Assembly (NCBI GenBank): GCA_030706605.1
Contig: JAUZOE010000007.1
Location: 72,729-136,728, forward strand
Reading direction: 5' to 3'
DNA from: Bacteroidota bacterium
GTDB taxonomy: Bacteria > Bacteroidota > Bacteroidia > Chitinophagales > Chitinophagaceae
DNA length: 64,000 bases
Shown here: positions 17,472-27,012 of the stretch, one piece after another
How positions within the stretch are numbered: position 1 is the stretch's first letter
How the letters are laid out: every line of letters begins with the position of its first letter
Position numbers and translations under genes: made by a program
Notes under the pieces: model-generated
What the model was told of the DNA's origin: nothing
What the model saw: only the letters and a program-made list of their open reading frames with translations
Databases searched by the model: none

Positions 17472-18833
17472 TCAATCTTTCTCATCTGTGGCATCCTTCG
17501 ATATATTCTCCGCATCTTCAAGCCCGGCATCATCCGGCTCTTTTATCTTTTCCGTTTCCGCAACCTGTTCTTCTGCATAGGGAGCCTCTTTTGGGCGAAT
17601 AAAATTATAATAAGAAAGAATAGCCCGGCGTAATTGTTCGGCCAATACTAATTTGGGATTATCGCTGCTAAATGCAAAATCCGTGCGCTCATTGGGATTA
17701 TAATCTTTGGCAAACAAGATATCATAAGTATGAAAGAAACTCCATTTCCCGATATTGAACAATGCCTTACGACGAACAAGAATACTGCTAAATACTTCAC
17801 TTTTTTTCCGGGTTTTGATGCCGATGCAAATGCCAAATGTCCTGGTATCATCATTATTCAAATACTTTACAAGGTGCTGTTTCAGATGCAAAGCTTCCAG
17901 GCTGTTATCTTCTACCTGGAAGTTAAGTTCATTAGCTGCATGTCGCACATTAATCTGGTATTTATCCAGCAGGTAATTCCAGTCTTTCCTGTTTTTTTCA
18001 CTGATCCCTTTAATGATAATCGATTTCCAGGGAGTGGAACACAATTGTCCTGTTTCTGTTTTCAGACACAGACGACATATTTCCTTTAAAAATTGTATGC
18101 TGAATAATTCATCACGCCTGTAAATTCCCAGCCAGTATTTATCATTATATCGATTGAACCCTTCATAATAAGGAAGATTAAAAAGGGGTAATACCAGTGG
18201 AACATCAACTGGCTTAGTATTAAAATCATTCGTGTTTACTTTCGCATACAATTCATCGCCGCTGGCCTCATCATTATCATAAAACTTTTCTTTATCCTGT
18301 AAGATCGTTTCTTCAATACATAACGACATACCAGCTAAGTTTTTTGTATGAAAAAGCTCCCTCCACTCGTACACAATGTTTGTCTTTGGAAAACGAATAA
18401 ACAAATACCAGAAATGCGGGTCAGCCGGAGAAGCCACCCAATTAATATTACCCGTAAGCATAGGTGTGAAACTTTGGCTGGCATCACTAATGTTTATCTT
18501 CAACCGGGGGGTGTAATTAAACAATTCAAAAATTTCATGATATACATTGGCCTTCAGCCAGGTATTCATAATAAATACCTCTTCTGCAGGATAAGAACTG
18601 ATGATATTTGGAAATTCTTCGTCATTAACCTCATAGCGGATGCCCAACATGTCAAGTTCTGCAGTAAAATTATCCAGGTCTCCTATTTCAAGGTCAAGTA
18701 AAAGTTGCTGGCGCAAACCAAACCTAACATAGATCAGACCCGATTTCCCCGCTGCCAGCAAAATGTTGTAAAGATCCACGTGAGGAATAATTCCTCCTTT
18801 AAAATTAACTTTAATAGTGTTGATATTTTTCAT
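17472..18833 (-). CDS. Sulfite/nitrite reductase half-domain-like protein
   Basis: The ATG at 18833 is preferred over the upstream start at 18893 because the conserved-looking domain begins directly after it (453 residues). IKVNFKGGIIPHVDLYNIL... with YVRFGLRQQLLL resembles the ferredoxin-like half-domain of sulfite/nitrite reductases, where an R-x-x-x-RQ-x-L pattern binds siroheme. CRLCLKTETGQLCSTPWKS recalls the second repeat. The C-x5-C...C-x3-C ligand set for siroheme/4Fe-4S is not seen, so a reductase activity is doubtful. The acidic tail (~420-453) is low complexity. Bacteroidota relatives sit near nitrogen assimilation genes, but none is present here. Confidence 0.5.
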   Translation of the reverse strand: MKNINTIKVNFKGGIIPHVDLYNILLAAGKSGLIYVRFGLRQQLLLDLEIGDLDNFTAELDMLGIRYEVNDEEFPNIISSYPAEEVFIMNTWLKANVYHEIFELFNYTPRLKINISDASQSFTPMLTGNINWVASPADPHFWYLFIRFPKTNIVYEWRELFHTKNLAGMSLCIEETILQDKEKFYDNDEASGDELYAKVNTNDFNTKPVDVPLVLPLFNLPYYEGFNRYNDKYWLGIYRRDELFSIQFLKEICRLCLKTETGQLCSTPWKSIIIKGISEKNRKDWNYLLDKYQINVRHAANELNFQVEDNSLEALHLKQHLVKYLNNDDTRTFGICIGIKTRKKSEVFSSILVRRKALFNIGKWSFFHTYDILFAKDYNPNERTDFAFSSDNPKLVLAEQLRRAILSYYNFIRPKEAPYAEEQVAETEKIKEPDDAGLEDAENISKDATDEKD

Positions 18834-19241
18834 GGCAATCGTTCTGGGTTTTGCTGGTATTAATTGAGTAACCAGATTTTGTTCTTTTATCAAATATCAG
18901 AATTTTTTCGGGAACCGTATCAGCTTTATCCTTTGAAAAAGGAATTGCACAAATGGTCTGCAGCGGGGTATTTTTTATAAATGAAAAAATCATGTTTGAT
19001 TCTCGATTGCCTTAACCCGATAACTGTTTTATATGACCTATAAAAACTGTGATTTATCTGCCAAACCTGATTTCCAAAAAATAACTTATTTTACTATTTG
19101 GAAGAATAATATTTGTCTCTCCTGATGATCTGTATTCCAAGCCAGTTGAAACGGCTTTGCTGATAATATTGAGGAGTTGTTCGAATGTTTCAAGAACCTT
19201 GATTAAGGAAAATATAAATTAAATCTGATAATAAATTTACA
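18834..19241. other. Intergenic region
   Basis: No supported gene. A 60-codon leftward frame (18811-18993) overlaps the start of the reductase-like gene in another frame and lacks a motif. The rest is AT-rich and should hold divergent promoters. Confidence 0.4.
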
Positions 19242-19628
19242 ATGGAAATACCTACAGACAGGCAAATTTATGAAGGTGAAATAGCAACTTACTGGTTTGA
19301 CGAAGGCATATTGGTTTCGCTTTCTAAAAGTCCTAAACGCACCGTAGCAAACATCACTGGCAATGTAGCTTTAGTGAAAAGTATATCCGGCAATAAGCGG
19401 GTGCCTTTATTAATTTATTTATCCGGTTCCCCTGTTCCGGATAAAGAGACACGAAAATTTGCTTCAGAACAATTGCCAATTATTTATTCAGCAATGGCTA
19501 TGATTTCTAAACCAGGGCTTTCAAAATTTATTATGAATATCTTATTCAATTTGAAACCTCCACCAATACCTATGAAAAGTTTTACAAACGATGAAACAGC
19601 GAAAGAATGGTTAAGGCAATATGTTTAA
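19242..19628 (+). CDS. STAS/SpoIIAA-like small protein
   Basis: 128 residues, soluble, no signal. The pattern of beta strand, helix and strand (ATYWFDEGILVSLSKSP..., then VPLLIYLSGSPVPDKETRKF, then a C-terminal DETAKEWLRQY helix) resembles the small SpoIIAA/STAS-like proteins common in Bacteroidota. Function unknown. It is transcribed towards the leftward dehydrogenase gene and shares no operon with its neighbours. Confidence 0.6.
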   Translation: MEIPTDRQIYEGEIATYWFDEGILVSLSKSPKRTVANITGNVALVKSISGNKRVPLLIYLSGSPVPDKETRKFASEQLPIIYSAMAMISKPGLSKFIMNILFNLKPPPIPMKSFTNDETAKEWLRQYV

Positions 19629-19647
19629 AATGAGACAATACTGAACT

Positions 19648-20643
19648 TTAAATTTTAATTTCCTGCCCTTCTTTCAATTTCTTTTTTACCACATCAAAAG
19701 GATATTTCAATGCCAGTTCCCTGATCTCGTAACTAAATTCAGAAAAAGTTTCTTCCCATAATTTCGCCTCTTCGGGGGTATAAGAATAAAATCCCTGCCC
19801 ATTAGCTACACCTTTGCCTCCAGCCTTAACAATATCATCTATCAATTTAGGCATTTCAGTGCTGTTAGAAAGAGTAGGGAATATATCTTTTATTACATTA
19901 TGATACGCAGCTACACCAGTTAAATCCATCCAGCGGAAGAGACCTACCAAAGTCATCCAATATCCTGCGTTATTTCTGCATGCCCTGTCTACATCTTCAA
20001 CACTTGCATATCCATTCTCAACCAAATAAAATGCTTCCCGGTACATTGCGTACATGATACGATTAGTAATAAATCCCCGAATGTCCTTTTTTACCAGAGT
20101 TGGTTCCTTACCCCATAAATGAGAAAGTTCATATAAATATTCTCCCTTTTGAATATCACTTAGATCACCGCATATGACTTCCAGAAATCGTGTAGTATGA
20201 GAAGGTTCTGCCCAATGTAAGCCCAAAAACCTTTCAGGACGAGTAGTGAGTTTTTGCAAAATACTTATAGGAATAGCTGAAGTATTACTGGCAATAAGTG
20301 CATCATTTGTTATTTCCGCCTCAATCTTTGAATATACTGATTTCTTTATATCCTCGTTTTCAATAGTACTTTCGATTACCAGTATGCAAGGTTTCAGTGA
20401 AGTATAATCTTCGGTGACAACTAGGGATTTCAAATAATATTCCGGGGCTTCTTTAACAAGCCCCTGCTCACGGGACTTTATTAAATGATTTAATATTCGT
20501 GATTCAGCAGATTCCATATCACTACTAATAGGGGCAACAGCTATCACCGGATGCCCAGCCATAAGCAGGCAAGTAGCAATACTACATCCCATAAGACCCA
20601 GCCCAACAACCCCCACTGGAATTTCTTTAGTTATTATTGACAT
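19648..20643 (-). CDS. 3-hydroxyacyl-CoA dehydrogenase-like NAD-dependent enzyme
   Basis: 331 residues. N-terminal Rossmann fold with GVVGLGLMGCSIA (GxGxxG), then NTSAIPI and HWAEPSH matching the catalytic region of the L-3-hydroxyacyl-CoA dehydrogenase family; the C-terminal helical domain has the family pattern GFITNRIMYAMYREAFYLVENG. Single-domain members include fatty-acid enzymes and sugar-acid dehydrogenases such as L-gulonate 3-dehydrogenase. Being next to Gfo/Idh/MocA and DUF1080 genes in the same direction, a sugar-acid role is plausible here. Substrate unproven. Confidence 0.82.
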   Translation of the reverse strand: MSIITKEIPVGVVGLGLMGCSIATCLLMAGHPVIAVAPISSDMESAESRILNHLIKSREQGLVKEAPEYYLKSLVVTEDYTSLKPCILVIESTIENEDIKKSVYSKIEAEITNDALIASNTSAIPISILQKLTTRPERFLGLHWAEPSHTTRFLEVICGDLSDIQKGEYLYELSHLWGKEPTLVKKDIRGFITNRIMYAMYREAFYLVENGYASVEDVDRACRNNAGYWMTLVGLFRWMDLTGVAAYHNVIKDIFPTLSNSTEMPKLIDDIVKAGGKGVANGQGFYSYTPEEAKLWEETFSEFSYEIRELALKYPFDVVKKKLKEGQEIKI

Positions 20644-20714
20644 GGAACATCGCGTTTTATTGGTTTATATAAGCCTTTAGCCAAAGTACATTCTTAATAT
20701 TAATAAACCATTAA

Positions 20715-21800
20715 TTATAGTAGAGGCACAACCTTCCCGGTTCTTACTGATTCATCACATGCAAAGGCTATCCGCAGACTATTTACGGCGTCTTCGGCGT
20801 GAGAGCTAAGATCGATATCCTCAATAATTGATTTCAGAAAATATCTTTGTTCGCGATTACAAAGTTCCTGGTGATCAGGTTCGTCTTCCAGGTTTATCCA
20901 TGTATCCTCTTTAGCAAACTTTCCATTTACATCAAGGTCAGCATGATGAAAGCGGAGTGATTCTGTTTTCGTGTGTGCTTCAATGGAAGAAGATTTCCCG
21001 GATCCTCCGGCTTCTTTAGCCACAATAGATACAGAACCTTTGGGGCCGATAACATCTTTCACGAAAAATGCGGTTTCACTAATCATTGGACCCCAGCCAG
21101 CTTCATACCATCCAACGGAGCCATCTTCAAAACGTATTTGCAACTGCCCATAATTATAATTACCTGCAGGAATATCTTCAGTAAGCCTTGCTCCAATCGC
21201 ATATACCTGGGTCGGCCTCGAACGCGTCATCTGGCACATTACATCAATATAGTGTACCCCACAATCAACAATAGGACTTAAGCTATTCATCAGGTTGCGA
21301 TGAAGCGTCCACATGTCCCCATCACTTTGTTGATTAAGGTTCATCCTCATAACAAGCGGCTTACCAAGCTCCCCGGTTAATTCAACGAAGCGTTCCCATG
21401 AAGGATGATGGCGTAAAATATAGCCCACCACCAATTTCTTATTTGCTTTTTTAGCTGCCGCCGCAATACGTTCAGACCCTTCAACAGAATCTGCCAACGG
21501 CTTTTCTATAAATACATGGCATCCATTTTCAAATGCTTTCATAGCGAAAGCTTCATGAGTGTCAGGGTAAGTAGAAATACAAAGAGCATCCGGGTGGCTC
21601 GCTTTAATAGCTTCATCGATATCACTAAACAATTCATATTTATTGTCAAACCTGGCATTCAATTTTTCCTTAGACTTCCCCCTTGAAACAAGTCCGCAAA
21701 TCTCAAAGCCGTCAATAGTATGATAAGCCATCGCATGGGAAGATCCCATATTTCCGCAACCTACTACAAGAATGCGTAAAGGCTTTTTTTGATTTTCCAT
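20715..21800 (-). CDS. Gfo/Idh/MocA family oxidoreductase (cytoplasmic)
   Basis: 361 residues without a signal peptide. N-terminal Rossmann fold (ILVVGCGNMGSSHAMAYH) followed by the family's EKPLADS motif with the catalytic Lys; the C-terminal alpha/beta domain contains IVDCGVHYIDVM with the usual His. NAD(P)-dependent oxidation or reduction of a sugar or inositol-like substrate is expected. It starts ~30 bp downstream of the HEAT-DUF1080 fusion gene, probably in one operon with it and with the 25332-26597 oxidoreductase. Confidence 0.9.
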   Translation of the reverse strand: MENQKKPLRILVVGCGNMGSSHAMAYHTIDGFEICGLVSRGKSKEKLNARFDNKYELFSDIDEAIKASHPDALCISTYPDTHEAFAMKAFENGCHVFIEKPLADSVEGSERIAAAAKKANKKLVVGYILRHHPSWERFVELTGELGKPLVMRMNLNQQSDGDMWTLHRNLMNSLSPIVDCGVHYIDVMCQMTRSRPTQVYAIGARLTEDIPAGNYNYGQLQIRFEDGSVGWYEAGWGPMISETAFFVKDVIGPKGSVSIVAKEAGGSGKSSSIEAHTKTESLRFHHADLDVNGKFAKEDTWINLEDEPDHQELCNREQRYFLKSIIEDIDLSSHAEDAVNSLRIAFACDESVRTGKVVPLL

Positions 21801-21832
21801 ATTCTAAGTATTAAGTTTAATAAGTAATCAAT

Positions 21833-24800
21833 TTATTCTGATAAATTCTTAACACGGATATTTCTGAACCGAACTACGTCACCATGGCCAAGAAAGCCGA
21901 TGTGACCTGAATCCCGCTTCAAGCCAGGATGGTCTCTATGATCCATCGTACCATTTTTTCGTGCTTCCGTAATATCACCATCCATAATCACGGTACCATT
22001 TAATATTACTTTTATTTTGGGGCCTTTAGCAATCACCTCTTCATAATTCCATTCACCCACTGGTTTCAGATAACCACGCTTTGCAGGTATAACACCATAT
22101 ACAGAACCGTGATATTGGTATGGATGTAGGTCTTTATACATATCAGCATCATTATCTAATATTTGTAATTCCATTCCTACATAGGCTGCGTCTCCATGCA
22201 GAGGAGCCCGGATTCCTAAGCCATTATTGGCACCGGGAGTAAGCTGAAATTCAAAGCGGAAATCAAAATCACTATATTCCTCTTTAGTATATAAGTTGCC
22301 AACGCTGCCACCTTCAGGGCGGGTAACCAAATTTCCATCTTCCACCAGGTAGTTTTTTGTGTTACCAGTCCAATTAAACATATTAGTACCGTCAAACAAG
22401 ACCTTAAACCCTTCCTTTTTTTCTTCATCATTCAATGTAAAAGGTTTGGGGCTTGGGATTTCACGAATATAAATGTCACGATAAAACACATGTGTACCAT
22501 GCGCCTGTAATTCAATCTGTTCCTCAGGAAATATGGGAATATTGCGATCCCAATAATTTTCCAGAACCACATTATCCACTACCAATTCTCCATTTAGATA
22601 AACGGTTACACGATCTGCTTTCATAATGATGTGGAAGTTATTCCAGTCACCAATGGCATTGTCAGCTAATTTCAGAGGTTTACTGGTGTGGGTCTGGTTA
22701 TTGTATAATCCTCCAGATCCTACTTCAGCTCCTACGTTTGTACGCGAAGTATCCCAAATTTGTACCTGGGGAGATCCCCGCAGATAAATACCTGCATCAC
22801 CATCTTTGGTGATTTTCCAATCTACAAACATTTCAAAATCGGCATACTTTTTATCCGTACAGATATTCTCGCCTTTCCCTCCAAAATTCAGAATGCCATC
22901 TTGTACATACCAACCCTTTCTCATGATGCTATCGGCTTTCGCCTGTTCTTTCACTAACGTATCTTTATTCATTTTGGCACGTACTATCGGGTTAGCTACC
23001 AATCCTTTCCATCCGTCAAGATTTTTACCGTTGAATAAAGCGACAAAACCCTCGCCTGCAGGCATCTCTGCCAAAAATTTTCGCATGGCTTCTTTTTGGT
23101 AGTCGCTATCGGTTCCTTTTATTACTGCGATGGTTTTATTTAATAATTCCCTCACTACAACTCCATAATAATTCTTATCAGACAATGCGATATTCATTAC
23201 GGCATGGGCAGCTTCCTGTTGCAAGGACGGGTCATCCAGGTATTCCCCTGCGAATACCAAAGCAGGAAATGTCCTTAACTTTCCTACCTCCTGCAATATT
23301 GGCTGCTGTTGTGCAGTGGTTTTAGCAATTTCCATTGCCTTACGCAACATCAGCAATTTCTCTGCATCGGCATACATTCCTATATTTATTGAATGGATAA
23401 TTCCATTTAATGAACGGTTTACATATTCACCGTTAGCATTTTCAGAACCAATCCTGTAAAGAGCATTTACAGCACAGCTATCGCTCCATTGAGATAAAGC
23501 ATCCAGTGCAGCATTTTTTGTAATAGCATCTCCATTTTCAAAAGCGTCAGTAACGGATTTCAGCGATTCATTACCACCACCAATACCTGCAAGAATATTA
23601 AAGAATAACGGCCTCTTATCTGCGGGGGCTTTGGACATATTTTCTAATGCAACATCTGCCTGCTGCGATTTGCCCGGAATATCACTCAACGCTTCAATAA
23701 TTGCACCCTGAAGAGCAACTATTTCGTTCTCATCAGAGGCACCTTCCAACAAAGAAAATAGCTCAGGCAAATTGTCTTTACTTACCATTGATTTTATAGC
23801 CACCAAAGCTGCTGAACGTACTATTGTGTCATTACTTGTTAATAAAGGAAATACTACATTTACCTTGTCGTGGGCTGCACGCTCTCCCAGGATATCTACC
23901 AGGGCAGCTTTTGCATTTCCCTGCATAGAGGGTATTGCCTCTGACACTTTATTTACTACACCACTCCCTTTCATCATATCAATTGCATTTTTTATTGTGG
24001 TTATTTCTTCCACACTGGCATTTTTCATTTTATCAAGAATAGCAGGCAATGCCTTTTCCTCACCAATTTTTACGGAAGCGGTGATGGCCGCCTTACTGAT
24101 ACGGCTGTCTTTACTTTCTATGGCATCGAGCAGCGTAGGCAGGGCAGTTGAAGCCTTATTATTACCTAACATTGTAATGATCTCAGATTGTATTTCCGAA
24201 TTAGCATTTTTAATCTTTTTTAACCATAGTGCCGTTGTTGCCGGATTGATGTTGTTGGAAGCAAGTCTCAATGCAGCAGCACGGTATTCAGGATTATTAT
24301 CTCCCACAGCTTCAACCAATATTGGTGTACTTTTATTACCCTGTGCAGAGCCCAATAATTCCATTGCTGCAATGCGAGTATGTACAAGGTTATCCTGCTT
24401 CGTATTTTGCATTAATACACTTATCCCTTTCTTCGCCAGGGTGAAATTTCCCTTTTCTATCAAATGTCTTAAGTATAGTAAATAAGAATCAGTAGCATTG
24501 GTATAGTCAAAAGTAAAACCACTATTTTTTGCAGCCTTTTCCAATATGGATGCTGAAGATGGAGCAGCTATATTGGCTAATGCATTCAAAGCCATTTTAC
24601 TCAACATTTTGTCTTTATCACTTACTAAAGGCGTGATAACAGGAACAGCTTCTATATTGTGGCTTTCTCCAAGAGCCTTTACAAGGGATAAACGACAGTT
24701 TCCACGGCTATTTTTTAAAGCCATTAACAATGCTTTATTCGCTGCGGGTGACTTGAATTTTATTAATGCTCTTGCAGCAGGATCACATAATTGATCCTGG

Positions 24801-25237
24801 TGCAAATAATTTTTTAAACAAGATACTGCCTCGTCACTTTGCCCTACTATTTGTAGCTGGCTAATAATGAATGCTCCATTTACTTTGTTAGTAATCTTTT
24901 TCAAAGCCTGGCACAAGGCATGCTCACTCATTTTCCGCCAACCCTCCCTTCCAGGCTGGGTTACGTAATAAGAAAATCCATTGATAGCATACGCCACTCG
25001 AGAATTATCTCCCTCACCAGGAGCTACAAGCATCCCAGCCATTTCAACCAGACCCTTTTCGCCCATAGCAGCAATTTCTTTCATCGTAGCAGCTAATTGA
25101 ACAGAATCTTTAGCTGGCATTTGCCCCAATACATCACTAACCTGACTGGTTAACGTTTGCTGATCTTTGTTAGCCTGAGCCATAATAACCGGACCACACA
25201 TTACAATAGTAAGGAGTGTGAAAAGAATTTTCTTCAT
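21833..25237 (-). CDS. HEAT-repeat protein fused to two DUF1080 domains, exported
   Basis: 1134 residues with a Sec signal ending VIMAQA. Residues ~40-700 are HEAT-type helical repeats (for example ALIKFKSPAANKALLMAL, AVPVITPLVSDKDKML, ALPTLLDAIESKDSRISKAA). Two DUF1080 domains follow: ~730-925 (FVALFNGKNLDGW ... DAGIYLRGSPQVQIWD) and ~940-1132 (FKVLFDGTNMFNW ... GLGIRAPLHG ... YVGMELQILD). The domain is known from enzymes acting on 3-keto-glycosides. The HEAT array probably serves as a scaffold holding the catalytic domains or partner enzymes in the periplasm (inference). It lies between two Gfo/Idh/MocA genes in one leftward operon. Confidence 0.88.
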   Translation of the reverse strand: MKKILFTLLTIVMCGPVIMAQANKDQQTLTSQVSDVLGQMPAKDSVQLAATMKEIAAMGEKGLVEMAGMLVAPGEGDNSRVAYAINGFSYYVTQPGREGWRKMSEHALCQALKKITNKVNGAFIISQLQIVGQSDEAVSCLKNYLHQDQLCDPAARALIKFKSPAANKALLMALKNSRGNCRLSLVKALGESHNIEAVPVITPLVSDKDKMLSKMALNALANIAAPSSASILEKAAKNSGFTFDYTNATDSYLLYLRHLIEKGNFTLAKKGISVLMQNTKQDNLVHTRIAAMELLGSAQGNKSTPILVEAVGDNNPEYRAAALRLASNNINPATTALWLKKIKNANSEIQSEIITMLGNNKASTALPTLLDAIESKDSRISKAAITASVKIGEEKALPAILDKMKNASVEEITTIKNAIDMMKGSGVVNKVSEAIPSMQGNAKAALVDILGERAAHDKVNVVFPLLTSNDTIVRSAALVAIKSMVSKDNLPELFSLLEGASDENEIVALQGAIIEALSDIPGKSQQADVALENMSKAPADKRPLFFNILAGIGGGNESLKSVTDAFENGDAITKNAALDALSQWSDSCAVNALYRIGSENANGEYVNRSLNGIIHSINIGMYADAEKLLMLRKAMEIAKTTAQQQPILQEVGKLRTFPALVFAGEYLDDPSLQQEAAHAVMNIALSDKNYYGVVVRELLNKTIAVIKGTDSDYQKEAMRKFLAEMPAGEGFVALFNGKNLDGWKGLVANPIVRAKMNKDTLVKEQAKADSIMRKGWYVQDGILNFGGKGENICTDKKYADFEMFVDWKITKDGDAGIYLRGSPQVQIWDTSRTNVGAEVGSGGLYNNQTHTSKPLKLADNAIGDWNNFHIIMKADRVTVYLNGELVVDNVVLENYWDRNIPIFPEEQIELQAHGTHVFYRDIYIREIPSPKPFTLNDEEKKEGFKVLFDGTNMFNWTGNTKNYLVEDGNLVTRPEGGSVGNLYTKEEYSDFDFRFEFQLTPGANNGLGIRAPLHGDAAYVGMELQILDNDADMYKDLHPYQYHGSVYGVIPAKRGYLKPVGEWNYEEVIAKGPKIKVILNGTVIMDGDITEARKNGTMDHRDHPGLKRDSGHIGFLGHGDVVRFRNIRVKNLSE

Positions 25238-25331
25238 AATTATAAGCTTAATAGGATATTTATTTAAATAAGTTTCTTATTTCAAGAGTTAAAAGAATCC
25301 AATAATAATCATTGTTTGATGGGTAACTCGT

Positions 25332-26597
25332 TTATATTGTCCATGGTTCTCTTAGAGGAGGATAAATAAGACGATTTGCACCTTCATCACCTATAAATTC
25401 TTGTTTTATTGGATCGAATTTTAAGGAGCGACCTAAGCGAAGTGCCACCAACCCCATATTTACAATCGTGCAGGAACGATAACCATTTTGTTCATTAAGG
25501 GCGAACTTTTTGCGCTCTTTTACCGCTTGCACAAAATCTGTTACCTGCGGCTCCGGATCAGGAAACGCTGCCAGTTTCTTTTCCAGGCCAGGAATATCAG
25601 AACGGAAGCCAGGATACAATTTTCCTTTAGGCCCTTCTATATAAGGAACTTCGTCATTTCCTTCCCCATCCAATACTATCTTACAGCCATCTTCATAGGT
25701 ATAGGTAATCCTGCGCCATGTACCTACTGCATCAGGATGTTGCTCAGGTGCATCTATTTCTACAGAAATCGGACTAGTGTCATCTTTACCCAGGAAATAT
25801 TGTACAGGGTCCATATAGTGTTGTCCCATATCACTTAATCCTCCACCATCATAATCCCAATACCCTCTGAAAGTCTGGTGTACCCGATGCGGGTTATAAG
25901 GTTTGTAAGGAGCGGGGCCAAGCCAGAAATCATAATCAAGTTCCGGGGGAACCGGCATAGGATCGAGTTTCGTTTTTCCAACCCAATAAAATTTCCAGTC
26001 GAAGCCGGTAAGTTTACCAATGGTTACGGTTAAGGGCCATCCTAATAATCCACTCTCAACAAGTTTCTTTATAGGTTTTACGGTAGTACCCATACCATAA
26101 AAATTATCTTCAAACCGGAACCATGTATTTAAGCGGAATATACGGCCATGCTCCTGAACTGCTTCTACCAATCGCTTTCCCTCCCCGATGGTATGCGTCA
26201 TGGGCTTTTCGCACCAGATATCTTTACCGGCACGAGCCGCATCTGCGGCAATAATGCCATGCCAATGGGGTGGAGTAGCTATATGAACAATATCAACCTC
26301 CGGTAACTGAATCAATTCACGATAGTCAGAAAAAGCTTTGACATTTTTGTCTTTCAGGATATCCAGTCCCTGTTGCAAATGATTCTTATCAACATCGCAA
26401 ATAGCTACCACCCTGGTACCAGCATACGCAAAATGCCCCCGTCCCATACCTCCAATACCAATAACTGCCTTGGTAAGTTGATCACTCGGTGGAGTATATC
26501 CCCTTCCCAATACAAATCTTGGAACAATGCTAAACGCAGTTAGTGCGACGGTAGATTTTTTTATAAAATCCCGCCTGGTGTTAGTAGTCTTTTTCAT
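25332..26597 (-). CDS. Tat-exported Gfo/Idh/MocA family oxidoreductase
   Basis: 421 residues. TRRDFIKKSTVALTAFSIVP is a twin-arginine signal, so the enzyme folds with its bound NAD(P) before export. Rossmann motif GIGGMGRGHFAYAG, the family's CEKPMTHT, and DYDGGGLSDMGQHYMDP in the substrate domain. Periplasmic members oxidise a glycoside at C3 in oxidation-assisted cleavage; the adjacent HEAT-DUF1080 protein would act on the product. It is the first gene of the leftward series; ~350 bp of AT-rich DNA upstream should hold the promoter. Confidence 0.9.
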   Translation of the reverse strand: MKKTTNTRRDFIKKSTVALTAFSIVPRFVLGRGYTPPSDQLTKAVIGIGGMGRGHFAYAGTRVVAICDVDKNHLQQGLDILKDKNVKAFSDYRELIQLPEVDIVHIATPPHWHGIIAADAARAGKDIWCEKPMTHTIGEGKRLVEAVQEHGRIFRLNTWFRFEDNFYGMGTTVKPIKKLVESGLLGWPLTVTIGKLTGFDWKFYWVGKTKLDPMPVPPELDYDFWLGPAPYKPYNPHRVHQTFRGYWDYDGGGLSDMGQHYMDPVQYFLGKDDTSPISVEIDAPEQHPDAVGTWRRITYTYEDGCKIVLDGEGNDEVPYIEGPKGKLYPGFRSDIPGLEKKLAAFPDPEPQVTDFVQAVKERKKFALNEQNGYRSCTIVNMGLVALRLGRSLKFDPIKQEFIGDEGANRLIYPPLREPWTI

Positions 26598-27012
26598 TCT
26601 TGATTTATAAATGATAGTTTAATAGATTTTACGATTATAGAAAAGTCCACCTAAATCCTGGCCATGATAAAACCCGAATCTACCTACCGATACCTAGTAA
26701 TAATTTGTCTAAAAATAATTCAAAAGGAACTCCAACATGCTTAATTTAAACTGCTACATAGATTAAGTTCATAAAATCAAAATGTACAAGTTATCAATTT
26801 GTTCCACGAACACTTCCTTTATCCCAATAATATATAATGATTGACAAATATAATCATCCAGGAATTAATAATATAGTAAATAAAGCAAGTTAAATTATCA
26901 AAAAGGAATTTACGACACTCCGGCATTTATAACAATTTAGGCAAAAATGAACTACTTTAGTTTGATTAAAAATACTGATACAATTTTGATTAAAATAAAA
27001 TCAAACCCCATC
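26598..27012. promoter_or_regulatory. Divergent intergenic region between sugar genes
   Basis: 415 bp, strongly AT-rich, between the leftward Gfo/Idh/MocA operon and the rightward CE15-type esterase. It must carry both promoters. No palindromic operator stands out. Confidence 0.4.

Noticed and set aside
18811..18993. 60-codon leftward frame upstream of the reductase-like gene
   Set aside because: Overlaps the start of a better supported gene in another frame; no motif or ribosome-binding context seen.
23772..24485. 237-codon rightward frame opposite the HEAT-DUF1080 gene
   Set aside because: Antisense shadow of a repetitive coding region; the sense frame has clear domains and this one has none.
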